A stretch of DNA of 64,000 nt, from NCBI RefSeq assembly GCF_025145285.1, contig NZ_CP102251.1, forward strand, positions 3,534,001 through 3,598,000, read 5' to 3'. The notes below the pieces were generated by a model that worked only from the letters and a program-made list of their open reading frames with translations, was not told the DNA's origin and did not search any database. Positions within the stretch are counted from its first letter, which is position 1. Every line of letters starts with the position of its first letter. The translations under genes and the position numbers were made by a program. Of this stretch, positions 1 to 13,500 are shown piece after piece. The stretch is from Alistipes onderdonkii. Lineage in GTDB: Bacteria; Bacteroidota; Bacteroidia; Bacteroidales; Rikenellaceae.

Positions 1-551
1 TCGTCGATCAGGTTGATGATCTCCTGGCGGTAAGCCACCGTGTCGAGGAACATCTTGTAGGGTGCGCGGCACTCCACGATCGGGATCACGACCTTCGACT
101 CGGTGGTGATGATGCCTGCCTCCATGATGTACTGGGCCTTGTCATCGGTGCCGGGGATGTAACGCAACTGCTCTACGTCCTGTTTCGAAAGGCGCTTGGG
201 CGAGAAGATCGTGTCGATCACGGCGATCTTGAACTTCTCGACGTTCTTTTTGCCCATCTTCTTCAGCTGTGCCATGGCTACGGAGTCATCCTCGTCGACG
301 ATCTTGCGCTCGAGTTCGAGCGTATCCTGCAGGATGAAATTCGTCAGCGTGTCGAAACTGCCCGTGAAACGCTGGTACTTCGACTTGAATGCGCGCTGTG
401 CCGTACGGATGTCCTTGATGCGGTCGATGACCTGGGCTTTCTTGGCCTTCAACTCGTCATCGAACTTGATCGGGGTCGAGATCTGGTCGTAGATAACGTA
501 GACCAGCGCCACGATAGCTACAGCAAGAATGATTTGAGCGATTTTTTTCAT
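1..551 (-). CDS. Membrane-anchored pilin-like hypothetical protein (partial, C-terminus off window)
   Basis: The reading frame runs leftward from an ATG at 549-551 and is still open at base 1, giving 183 visible residues. The protein starts with a short basic stretch and a hydrophobic segment of about 18 residues (IIL to YVIY), then a charged helical region (residues 30-70) and mixed alpha/beta sequence. A hydrophobic N-helix followed by an 'IRTAQ...FxxKYxRFTGSFDTL' stretch recalls pseudopilin-type proteins, so a single-pass envelope protein is likely. I do not recognise a named family. It is divergent from the helicase gene at 606. Function is unknown. Confidence 0.75.
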   Translation of the reverse strand, partial: MKKIAQIILAVAIVALVYVIYDQISTPIKFDDELKAKKAQVIDRIKDIRTAQRAFKSKYQRFTGSFDTLTNFILQDTLELERKIVDEDDSVAMAQLKKMGKKNVEKFKIAVIDTIFSPKRLSKQDVEQLRYIPGTDDKAQYIMEAGIITTESKVVIPIVECRAPYKMFLDTVAYRQEIINLID

Positions 552-578
552 TTTTTAAGCTAATCTAATATTTGTTTG

Positions 579-586
579 TAATTTTG
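579..586 (+). promoter_or_regulatory. Putative -7 element (TAATTTTG) for the helicase gene
   Basis: TAATTTTG fits the Bacteroidota -7 consensus TAnnTTTG and lies 19 bases before the ATG at 606. No clear TTTG -33 box stands at the expected 19-21 base spacing, so this is a weak call. Confidence 0.4.
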
Positions 587-605
587 TACAAAATATAACA
601 CACGC

Positions 606-2021
606 ATGTTCAGCACACGTATTGCGACCCAAATTTACGCTAAAATTTGTTTTGAAACAACTCTTGGGCAAAAAAAAATCATAGAAAAATTGTCCGAATA
701 CCTTGCAGGTGACGATTTTTCGCGGATTTTCGTGCTGAACGGGTATGCCGGCACGGGCAAAACGACGCTGATAGCGGCACTCGTGGGGGCGCTTAAGGAT
801 TTGAATATCAAACCCATCCTGCTCGCCCCGACGGGCCGTGCGGCCAAAGTCCTCGCCCAATACGCTCAGGAAAAGGCTTTTACTATCCACAAGCGGATAT
901 ACCGACAGCGCACCAATGCCGATTACGAATCGAAATATTCGCTCAACTTCAATGCCGAGAAGGGGGCGGTATTCATCGTCGACGAGGCCTCGATGCTCTC
1001 CGACAGCCCGGGCGGCGGGGCGCTTTTCGGCTCCGGGTCGCTGCTCGAAGACCTCGTGCAATACGTCCGCAGCGGCCGTGACTGCCGCCTGGTGCTCGTC
1101 GGCGACAGCGCCCAGCTGCCGCCCGTCGGGGCCGATTGCAGCCCGGCGCTCGACGCCGCGTCGCTCGCCCGTTTCGGCGATGTCGAGTACGCCACGATGG
1201 ACGACGTGGTGCGCCAGGAGGCCGAGTCGGGGATCCTTTTCAATGCCACGCTCGTGCGGTGCATGCTCGAGAACGGCATCCACGAAATCCCCCATTTCGA
1301 AATGGGCTTCCCCGACATCGAGGCGGTCGAAGGCGGGGAGTTCCTCGATAAGCTGCAGGATTGTTACGCCAGGTACGGCCGCGACGAAACCATCGTCATC
1401 ACCCGTTCGAACAAGCGTGCCAACCGTTACAACGAGGGCATCCGCCGCAACGTGCTCTATGCCGAGGAGGAGATCGAGAGCAACGACATGCTGATGGTCG
1501 TGAAGAACAACTATTATTATACCGGGCACACCGAAAACTGCCCGATGCACTTTATCGCCAACGGCGACATCGCGCGGCTCAAACGGCTGCGGCGCTACGA
1601 GGATTTCTACGGCTTCCGTTTCGCCGACGTCGTGCTCGAATTCCCCGACTACGAGGATACGGAGATCGAATGCAGGATACTGCTCGACACGATCGCCTCG
1701 GAATCCCCGGCGCTGACCCGCGAGGAGTCCTCGCGCCTTTTCTACGAGGTCGAGAAGGACTACCTCGACGTCAAAAGTAAAATCAAGCGCTTCAAGGAGA
1801 TCCGCGAGAACCCGCATTTCAACGCGCTCCAGGTGAAATTCTCCTATGCCGTGACGTGCCATAAGGCCCAGGGCGGGCAGTGGAAGGCCGTTTTCGTCGA
1901 CCGCTGCCTGTTCGGCGACGAGCCCATGACGCGCGACATGCTCCGCTGGCTCTACACGGCGCTGACGCGCGCCACCGATAAACTGTACCTCGTAAATTTC
2001 GACAATAAGTTCTATGAATAG
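606..2021 (+). CDS. RecD-like SF1 DNA helicase / AAA ATPase
   Basis: The 471-residue protein has a Walker A motif GYAGTGKT at residues 46-53, a Walker B DEAS at about 126-129, a glutamine motif GDSAQLPPVG, and C-terminal UvrD_C_2-type motifs (VTCHKAQGGQW, then YTALTRATDKLYLV). This is the order seen in RecD/RecD2-type superfamily 1B helicases, which move 5' to 3' on DNA. It is shorter than RecD2 (about 720 residues) and lacks the long N-terminal HhH region, matching the stand-alone 'ATP-dependent RecD-like helicase' common in Bacteroidota. Its last 8 bases overlap the start of the next gene, so the two are probably translationally coupled and both concern DNA repair. The biological role is inferred. 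Confidence 0.88.
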   Translation: MFSTRIATQIYAKICFETTLGQKKIIEKLSEYLAGDDFSRIFVLNGYAGTGKTTLIAALVGALKDLNIKPILLAPTGRAAKVLAQYAQEKAFTIHKRIYRQRTNADYESKYSLNFNAEKGAVFIVDEASMLSDSPGGGALFGSGSLLEDLVQYVRSGRDCRLVLVGDSAQLPPVGADCSPALDAASLARFGDVEYATMDDVVRQEAESGILFNATLVRCMLENGIHEIPHFEMGFPDIEAVEGGEFLDKLQDCYARYGRDETIVITRSNKRANRYNEGIRRNVLYAEEEIESNDMLMVVKNNYYYTGHTENCPMHFIANGDIARLKRLRRYEDFYGFRFADVVLEFPDYEDTEIECRILLDTIASESPALTREESSRLFYEVEKDYLDVKSKIKRFKEIRENPHFNALQVKFSYAVTCHKAQGGQWKAVFVDRCLFGDEPMTRDMLRWLYTALTRATDKLYLVNFDNKFYE

Positions 2022-2589
2022 CGAACTGCATCCCCTCGAACCTTTCCTGCCGGCCAATGCCCGGGTGCTGATGCTGGGCAGCTTCCCGCCCAAGCGCATC
2101 CGCTGGTCGATGGATTTCTTCTACCCGAACCTGCAAAACGACATGTGGCGGATCGTGGGCTACCTTGCCACTGGCGACAAGTCGCATTTCCTGATGCCCG
2201 GCGGCCGGAAATTCGACAAGGAGCGCATCGAGGCCTTCTGCTGCTGCCGCGGGATCGCACTCTACGACACGGCGGTCGAAGTCATCCGGCTGAAAGACAA
2301 TGCGTCGGATAATTTTCTTCAAGTCGTGCGCGAGGTGGATCTCGCCTCCCTGCTGGCGCGTATCCCTGCCTGCCGCACCCTCGTCACCACCGGCCAGAAA
2401 GCCACCGATACGCTGCGTGCGATCACGGGGTGCGACGAACCGGCCGTAGGCCAGTGCGTCGGGTTCGAATATGCCGGGCGGGACATGCGGCTGTGGCGCA
2501 TGCCCTCCTCGTCGCGGGCCTATCCGCGGCCTGTGGAGTGGAAGGCCGAATTTTACCGAAAAGTATTCGAAATAAATGAAATTCTGTAA
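2014..2589 (+). CDS. Uracil-DNA glycosylase family protein
   Basis: A 191-residue protein. The N-terminal motif LMLGSFPP, followed by DFFYPNLQNDMWRI, and the C-terminal PSSSRAY motif match the Mug/UDG-like fold: the first binds the base and water, the last holds the DNA-intercalating loop. These enzymes remove uracil or mismatched bases in base-excision repair. The start ATG lies inside the end of the helicase gene (ATGAATAG), an 8-base overlap typical of co-translation. Substrate specificity cannot be read from sequence. With the helicase before it and mutS after it, this forms a DNA-maintenance cluster. Confidence 0.82.
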   Translation: MNSELHPLEPFLPANARVLMLGSFPPKRIRWSMDFFYPNLQNDMWRIVGYLATGDKSHFLMPGGRKFDKERIEAFCCCRGIALYDTAVEVIRLKDNASDNFLQVVREVDLASLLARIPACRTLVTTGQKATDTLRAITGCDEPAVGQCVGFEYAGRDMRLWRMPSSSRAYPRPVEWKAEFYRKVFEINEIL

Positions 2590-2640
2590 AATAGAGTATC
2601 TTTGCGTAGCAAAAAAAACAAAAATAATTTCCATTCCCGG

Positions 2641-2672
2641 CTTGGTTTGAGAACCAAATTCTGTTATCTTTG
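2641..2672 (+). promoter_or_regulatory. Promoter for mutS (-33 CTTG, 20-base spacer, -7 TATCTTTG)
   Basis: TATCTTTG at 2665-2672 is a perfect Bacteroidota -7 element, with CTTG at 2641-2644 as a near -33 box 20 bases upstream. A second TATCTTTG lies at 2597-2604. Transcription would start near 2677-2680, which places the alternative TTG start codon at 2670 outside the mRNA and supports GTG at 2700 as the mutS start. Confidence 0.6.
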
Positions 2673-2699
2673 TATGGAAATTACATACAATTTTTTATT

Positions 2700-5378
<2,679 letters not shown>

Positions 5379-5459
5379 TAAAGTGGCGCTTGAAGTAGTG
5401 TCTGGAAGAGCCGTCCGGTGAAAAAACCGAGTGTTAACCTATTATTAAAATTGATTTTT

Positions 5460-6599
5460 ATGCGACTGTTCCGACCTTTCGTTCTTGCGGCATTGACAGG
5501 CCTGCTTTTGGCAGGATGTTCGAAAAAGAAATCCGAAACGCCCCCCCCCTTGCTTTCATTGAATCCTGCTGAGACGAGGTTTTTTCCCACCTCCGGAACC
5601 TATTCTTTCGAGGTGGAGACCAATCAGAAATCCTGGGAGGTGCGGAGCGACCAGGAGTGGTGTGCCGTGACGCCGGATTATGCCGGCGGCAGTTTTTCCG
5701 TCGAATTGAGCGGAGCCCCAGCCCCTGCGCACGCCGCCGTGACGGTTCAGGCCGGAGCGGCAGCTCCGGTGACGATAGACTTCGCCAGCTTGCAGGATTT
5801 CGACAAAAATAGCCAGCGTTCGTATCCGCCCAGAGAAGAGTCTTATGCGCTGATTGTCGCCGCCTCGTCGGGCTGGGAGAACTACCGCCATCAGGCCGGG
5901 GCGTATCTCATGTATCAGATGCTGAAAAGCAACGGCCTGGACGACGACCATATCCTGCTCGTTTCCGAGGACGACATCGCCCGTCATTCGATGAACCCGA
6001 CACCGGGGCGCATCCTGCCGCCGGAGGGGGAGGGGAATCTGTATGAAAACGTGATAGTGGATTATAAACTCTCGGAAGTCGGACTCTCCGGGTTGTTGGA
6101 AACCCTGACCACGGGAACTTCATTTCGGCCGGGTGTGTACGACAACCTGTTCGTCTATTGGGCGGGCAGGGGTACTCCGGAAGGGCCGAAGTGGCTCGAC
6201 GAGACGCTTCACGCTTTCGAAGTGGCTGACTTTTTCAAGGCATTGAGTGCGCGACAAACTTTCCGGAAGCTCCTGCTCGTACTGGAAACCGATTACGGCG
6301 GGGTTGTGGGCAGGGCCTGCGAGGAGACGAAGATTCCGGGAATGCTCTGCTTTGCGGCTGCCGACGGCGAGACCTCCAAAGGCGGCATCCGAACCGATGC
6401 AGGCGGGAAAATACCTCTCTCCAACAGTTTTACGGACACATTTTATGAACTGGTTTCCTCGCCGGCGTCAATTTCAATATATGAACTGTATCGTGATATT
6501 TGCCGTACCATGCCTTACTATACGAATGTCGGCGTCTACAATGCCAATAATTTCGGCAATTTGTATACTGGAGCCATCTCTGAATTTTTGAATCCCTGA
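5460..6599 (+). CDS. Lipoprotein with BACON-like domain and inactive C13 (legumain-type) peptidase domain
   Basis: The 379-residue protein begins with a lipoprotein signal ending LLLAGC (Cys 20). Residues 33-110 form a BACON-like beta domain. Residues 125-379 follow the C13 peptidase (clan CD) pattern: ALIVAASSGWENYRHQAGAYLMYQMLKSNG, then ENVIVDYKLSEVGLSGLL, FVYWAGRG, LVLETDYGG, and CFAAADGETS. The catalytic His expected in the (S/D)(G)HG position is Arg 237, and the Cys expected after 'E(T/A)' is Asp 278, so the dyad is lost and this should be a pseudo-peptidase. The ATG at 5460 is chosen because it starts the signal peptide; an in-frame GTG at 5418 would bury it. No neighbour suggests a partner. 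Confidence 0.78.
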   Translation: MRLFRPFVLAALTGLLLAGCSKKKSETPPPLLSLNPAETRFFPTSGTYSFEVETNQKSWEVRSDQEWCAVTPDYAGGSFSVELSGAPAPAHAAVTVQAGAAAPVTIDFASLQDFDKNSQRSYPPREESYALIVAASSGWENYRHQAGAYLMYQMLKSNGLDDDHILLVSEDDIARHSMNPTPGRILPPEGEGNLYENVIVDYKLSEVGLSGLLETLTTGTSFRPGVYDNLFVYWAGRGTPEGPKWLDETLHAFEVADFFKALSARQTFRKLLLVLETDYGGVVGRACEETKIPGMLCFAAADGETSKGGIRTDAGGKIPLSNSFTDTFYELVSSPASISIYELYRDICRTMPYYTNVGVYNANNFGNLYTGAISEFLNP

Positions 6600-6679
6600 C
6601 GGGGGCCGTGGTTATGACCTGCGGCCGGCCGCTCCGTTCCGGCATGTGGTCTGCGAACAGACCGTCGGGCAGATAAAAC

Positions 6680-6714
6680 GAGTCCCGGATCTCTCGAAAA
6701 GAGATCCGGGACTC
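6680..6714 (-). terminator. Hairpin terminator for udk
   Basis: A perfect 15-base stem (6680-6694 with 6700-6714) and 5-base loop lies between the converging ends of the pseudo-peptidase gene and udk. On the minus strand it is followed by CGTTTTATC, so it fits best as the udk terminator but may serve both genes. Confidence 0.8.
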
Positions 6715-6738
6715 GCTCATTCGGACGGGTTGCGCCTC

Positions 6739-7362
6739 CTATTTGTTGCTCTGGATCAGCGAACTGATGTTCTGGATCAGCATCGCTACGGCCACCGAGT
6801 TGAAACCGCCCTCGGGGATGATGACATCGGCATAACGCTTCGAGGGTTCGACGAACTCGTCGTGCATCGGCTTCACGGTCGAGGTGTATTGCGTGATGAC
6901 CGACTGCATCGTACGCCCGCGCTCGCAGACGTCGCGCAGGATACGGCGCGCCAGGCGTATGTCGGCGTCCGTGTCCACATAGACCTTGATGTCCATCATG
7001 TCGCGCAGCTCCTTGTTTTCGAAGATCAGGATGCCGTCGACGATGATTACCTTCGAAGGCTTCACGCACACGGTTTCCGCCGTACGGTCGTGGTCGACGA
7101 ACGAGTAGACCGGGTGCTCGATGGGGACGTTGTCCTTCAGCGCCTTGATGTGGTCGACCAGCATCTGCGTGTCGAACGCCTGCGGATGGTCGTAATTGAG
7201 TTTCGTGCGTTCCTCGTAGGTCAGCTCGGGGTGCGCCTTGTAATAGTAGTCGTGGCAGAGCGTCACGACGTCGTCGCCTACGAAGGCCTCTTGCAGGCGT
7301 TTGACGAGCGTGGACTTTCCCGAGCCGGTTCCCCCGGCGACTCCGATTACGGTAACATTCAT
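6739..7362 (-). CDS. udk: Uridine kinase
   Basis: A 207-residue cytosolic P-loop kinase. Walker A GGTGSGKST lies at residues 10-18, followed by CHDYYYKAHPELTYEER and NYDHPQAFD, the uridine-binding segment of uridine/cytidine kinases. It phosphorylates uridine and cytidine with ATP or GTP in pyrimidine salvage. Length matches bacterial Udk (about 210). It reads leftward downstream of gyrB, separated by a terminator, so it probably has its own promoter. Confidence 0.95.
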   Translation of the reverse strand: MNVTVIGVAGGTGSGKSTLVKRLQEAFVGDDVVTLCHDYYYKAHPELTYEERTKLNYDHPQAFDTQMLVDHIKALKDNVPIEHPVYSFVDHDRTAETVCVKPSKVIIVDGILIFENKELRDMMDIKVYVDTDADIRLARRILRDVCERGRTMQSVITQYTSTVKPMHDEFVEPSKRYADVIIPEGGFNSVAVAMLIQNISSLIQSNK

Positions 7363-7393
7363 AGTTTCAGTTGGTAATATCGGTTATATAAAG

Positions 7394-7428
7394 AAAAGGA
7401 TCGCTCCTTTCGCAAGGGCAATCCTTTT
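7394..7428 (-). terminator. Terminator after gyrB
   Basis: An imperfect stem of about 15 bp (AAAAGGAT...ATCCTTTT) with a CGC-centred loop stands just after the gyrB stop on the minus strand and ends in a TTTTCTTT run, the form of an intrinsic terminator. Confidence 0.75.
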
Positions 7429-7436
7429 CCTTTCCA

Positions 7437-9404
<1,968 letters not shown>

Positions 9405-9417
9405 TTAAAATATCGTA

Positions 9418-9449
9418 CAAATATACGAAATATATCCCGAATAAACAAT
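9418..9449 (-). promoter_or_regulatory. Promoter for gyrB (-7 TATATTTG, -33 ATTG)
   Basis: Read on the minus strand, TATATTTG (9418-9425) matches TAnnTTTG, with ATTG (9446-9449) 20 bases upstream as a partial -33 box. It lies 22 bases before the gyrB ATG. Confidence 0.6.
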
Positions 9450-9578
9450 AGCCGCATGGCTTCCGCCAGACGATTTTTTGCATTTGCAGGACGTTTCGGA
9501 GGGCGTTGCGCCCGCATCGGGCAGGACGTGCCGCAACATCCCCCGGATGGGGCTGGGGCGTGCGGGATTCGCGGTCTG

Positions 9579-10316
9579 CTACCCGAGTTCCGCCTTGAGG
9601 TCGACCTCGCGGATATGGCCCTGCGCAAAGAGGATGGCGCGCGCAGGGTAGTTCTCGATCAGGGCGGTGTTGTGCGTGGACATGACCACGGCACAGCCGC
9701 GGCCGGCGATCTCCTGGAAAAGCTGCATGATGCCTTCGGCCGTCACGGGGTCGAGGTTGCCTGTCGGTTCGTCGGCCAGCAGCACCTGCGGGTTGTTCAG
9801 GATCGCGCGGGCGATGACCAGCCGCTGCTGCTCGCCCCCCGAGAGTTCGAACGGCATTTTGTAGCTTTTGGCCCCGAGGTCTACGAGCTTGAGCACCTGG
9901 TCGATCCGCTCCCGGATCTCGTCTTCGCGCTTCCATCCCGTGGCTTTCATCACGTAATAGAGGTTCATGAAGACGTTGCGGTCGGTGAGCAGCTGGTAGT
10001 CCTGGAATACGATGCCGATCCGGCGGCGGAGGTGGGGGATGTCGCGGCGCCTGAGCCTGCGCAGGTCATAGCCTGCCACCCGCCCTTCGCCGGTGAGCAG
10101 CTGCACCTCGGCGTACAGGGTTTTGAGCAGGGTGCTCTTGCCGCTGCCGACGCGCCCGATCAGGTAAACGAATTCGCCCGGAGCCACGCACAGGTTCACA
10201 TCCGACAGCACCATCTCGCCCCGGCGCATCAGCTTCTCGGCCGAGGTGCTGCCGAACGGGTTGTCCGCATGGTAGATGGCTGCGTTTTTCAGCCTTACGA
10301 CATATTTTTCGCTCAT
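9579..10316 (-). CDS. ftsE: Cell division ATP-binding protein FtsE
   Basis: A 245-residue ABC ATPase: Walker A GRVGSGKST, Q-loop VFQDYQLL, signature LSGGEQQR, Walker B VLLADEPTGNLD and switch His in MSTHNT. 'FQDYQLL' and the overall spacing match FtsE, which with the membrane protein FtsX controls peptidoglycan hydrolases at the division site. FtsX is not next to it; the following gene on this strand is gyrB. Bacteroidota often separate the two genes. Lipoprotein-export ATPase LolD is an alternative, less likely given these motifs. Confidence 0.85.
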   Translation of the reverse strand: MSEKYVVRLKNAAIYHADNPFGSTSAEKLMRRGEMVLSDVNLCVAPGEFVYLIGRVGSGKSTLLKTLYAEVQLLTGEGRVAGYDLRRLRRRDIPHLRRRIGIVFQDYQLLTDRNVFMNLYYVMKATGWKREDEIRERIDQVLKLVDLGAKSYKMPFELSGGEQQRLVIARAILNNPQVLLADEPTGNLDPVTAEGIMQLFQEIAGRGCAVVMSTHNTALIENYPARAILFAQGHIREVDLKAELG

Positions 10317-10342
10317 AGGTTCTGGTCGCTGGAATTATTTTC

Positions 10343-10350
10343 CAAAGATA
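10343..10350 (-). promoter_or_regulatory. -7 element (TATCTTTG) for ftsE
   Basis: TATCTTTG on the minus strand, 26 bases before the ftsE ATG, is a perfect match to the Bacteroidota -7 consensus. I see no good -33 box. Confidence 0.55.
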
Positions 10351-10486
10351 GTCAAAATATCCGTACGGGGATGCCGTCCGGGAGAAAAAAACGCCGTAAA
10401 CCGTCCCGGGACGACGGTTCCGATGCTTTCCGGCCGGAAGTATATAACAAAAAAGCCCTTTCGGCTGAATGAAAACAACCGTATAA

Positions 10487-10518
10487 TTTGCATTTCCGCC
10501 CGAGGGTGATTAAATTTG
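10487..10518 (+). promoter_or_regulatory. Promoter for the hybrid histidine kinase (TTTG, 20-base spacer, TAAATTTG)
   Basis: TTTG at 10487-10490 and TAAATTTG at 10511-10518 are both exact consensus matches with an ideal 20-base spacer. Transcription would begin about 40-45 bases before the ATG at 10568. Confidence 0.72.
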
Positions 10519-10567
10519 CACAACGGGCCGTGACGCCTCGGCCTGACAGTAAGCAAAAAATCTTTGA

Positions 10568-13500
10568 ATGAAAGAAAACGAGATCCTGCGGGAGATTATG
10601 CGGGATGCCAAAATCGGTTGGTGGCAAGCCGACCGTAACCGCCGCGTGTTCCATATTTCGGAAGGGCTCCGCGACCTGCTGGGAGTTTGCTCGTGCGAAG
10701 TGACCTACGAAGAGTTCGGGAAGATGATAACTCCGGCCTACCGGGAATACGCCCTCGCCTCGATCGGGGTGCGGGGCGGCGCCGAACGCCTCTATCCGCT
10801 GCAAGGGGCGGAGGGAGAGATATGGTGCTACTGGAAACTGTTGCGCGAAGAGGTCGCCGACGACGGGGGAATGCTGCTGACGGGCTATTTCCGGGTGGTC
10901 GACCCGCCGTCCGAAGTGGTGAATTCGCAGGAAAAGCAACGCATCAATGACCTGCTGTTCCGGCTGAACAGCATTTCGCAGACGCTGCTTTCGCTGCTCA
11001 AGGTCGACGACCTGGATGCCGTGGTGAACAAAATCCTGGCCGACGTGCTGACCATGTTCGATGGCGGCAGGGCCTATATCATCGAATCCGACCCCGAACA
11101 CCGCTTATATAATTGCACCTACGAAGTCACGGCCGAGAACGTCACCGGGGAGCAGGAGCTGGTAAGCGGCATTTCGATGGACGAGGTGCCCTGGTGGACG
11201 CAGCGCATCGCCAACGGCCAGCCCGTAATCATCTCTTCGCTCGACGAATTGCCCGACGAGGCTTTCCGCGAGCGCGAAGTGCTGGCCATGCAGGACATCA
11301 AGTCGCTGATCGCCGTGCCGCTCCTCTCGCGGGACAAGGTCTGGGGGTATGCCGGCATCGACATCGTGAACAGGCCCCGGATATGGACGGGTGAAGATTA
11401 CCAGTGGTTTTCGTCGCTGATCAACATCATCAGCCTCTGCATCGAATTGCAGCGCTCCGAGCGCGAGGCGCAGTCCGAACGCAAATACCTCCAGAGCCTC
11501 TACCACCACATGCCCCTGGGGTATGCCCAGCTGCGGGTCATCCGGGACAGGCAGGGGAAACCCGTCGACCTGCTGGTGCTGGATACCAACTACACCGCCG
11601 ACAAGATCATGGGTGCCAAGCGCGAAACCTATATCGGCAGGCGTATTTCCGAACTGGGGCTGGATATGGAGCAATATCTGGAAACCTTTGCGGAGGTGCT
11701 TCGCAGCAACGGCTTTATCGAGCGCGACTCCTTTTACGAGATCTCGAAACGCTGGATACACTCCATCCTCTATACGACCCGGCCCGACGAGGTGATCAGC
11801 CTCTTTTCCGATACTACCGAAATGCGCAATGCCCACGAGGCGCTGTTCAACAGCGAAAAAATGCTGCGCAATATTTTCGACAACGTTCAGGTCGGAGTGG
11901 AACTTTATGACAAAGAGGGCTATCTGGTCGACATCAACACCAAAGACCTCGACATCTTCGGCATCGAGGCGAAGGAGGATGTGCTGGGGGTCAATTTCTT
12001 CGAGAACCCGATCGTGCCCGGGGAGATCGCCCGCAACGTGCGCAACGGGCTGGAGCAGAGTTTCAGGCTCGATTACCCCTTCGACCGGCTGGGCGGCTAC
12101 TATCCCTCCCGCAAAAAGGGCAGCGTGCAGATATATACGAAGGTGACCATGCTGTACGGCATGTCCGGCGAACTGGTCAATTTCCTGGTGCTCAATATCG
12201 ACAATACCGAGATCAACGAAGCCCACAACCGGCTGGAGGAGTTCGAAAGCTCCTTCTCGCTGGTGAGCCGCTTCGGCAAGGTGGGGTATGCCCGCTTCGA
12301 CCTGGTGACCCGCGACGGGTATGCCGTGCCGCAATGGTACCACAACCTGGGCGAGGAGAGCGACACCCCCATGACGCAGGTGATCGGCATCTACAACCAC
12401 GTCAACCCCGAAGACCGCGAGGCTGTATTCCGGGAGATCGGGCGGGTCAAGGCCAACGAGTCGAACGGCTTCACGCTCGACCTGCGGGTCGGGCTCCGCG
12501 ACGGCAAGAACGGGTGGACGCGCGTCAACGTGGTGCGCAACCCGCTGAATACCGACCCCTCGAAGATCGAGATGGTATGCGTCAATTTCGATGTCACGGA
12601 ACTCAAGCAGACGGAGAAGAGCCTGATCGAAGCCAAGAACAAGGCCGAGGTCAGCGACCGCCTGAAATCGGCCTTCCTGGCCAATATGAGCCACGAGATA
12701 CGTACGCCGCTCAATGCCATCGTGGGGTTCTCGAACCTGCTGGCCGAAACCGACGAAATCGGCGAGCGCCGCGAGTACATGCAGGTCGTCGAGGAAAACA
12801 ACGACCTGCTGCTCAAATTGATATCCGACATCCTCGACCTTTCGAAGATCGAGGCCGGGACGTTCGAATTCAATTACGGCATGGTCGACGTCAACCGCAT
12901 GTGCGAGGAGGCGGTGCGTTCGCTGCGCCTCAAGGTGCAGGACAGGCCCGTCGAATTGCTTTTCGGCGACCATGAGGAGCAATGCCGCATCGTCGGGGAC
13001 AAGAACCGGCTGATGCAGGTCATCACCAATTTTATCAACAATGCGGTGAAATTCACCGAGCAAGGCTCCATCACGCTGGGCTACCGCCGGGAGGCCGGGG
13101 ACTTGCTGTTCTACGTCGAGGATACGGGAAAAGGCATCTCCGAAGAGCATCTGCGCACTGTTTTCGACCGTTTCGTCAAACTCAACAGCTTTGCGCAGGG
13201 CACCGGGCTGGGGCTTTCGATCTCGAAGAGCATCGTCGAGCAGATGGGCGGGCATATCGGCGTCGAGTCGGAGGAAGGCCGGGGCTCCCGCTTCTGGTTC
13301 ACCATACCTGCCGTGGCATGCAATGTCGGGCCGGACGACGAACCGTCCGTTGTGGCTGAGGCTCCGCATCCCGTGTCCCGTCAGGACGGGAAACTCCCGT
13401 TGCTGCTCGTGGCCGAGGATACCGACAGCAATTTCCTGCTGGTGTCGCTGATGTTCCGCAAGGAATTCGACATCGTGCGGGCCGTCAATGGCGAAGAAGC

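Noticed and set aside
2670..2699. TTG-initiated longer form of MutS
   Set aside because: The TTG is part of the -7 element TATCTTTG, so it would lie upstream of the predicted transcription start.
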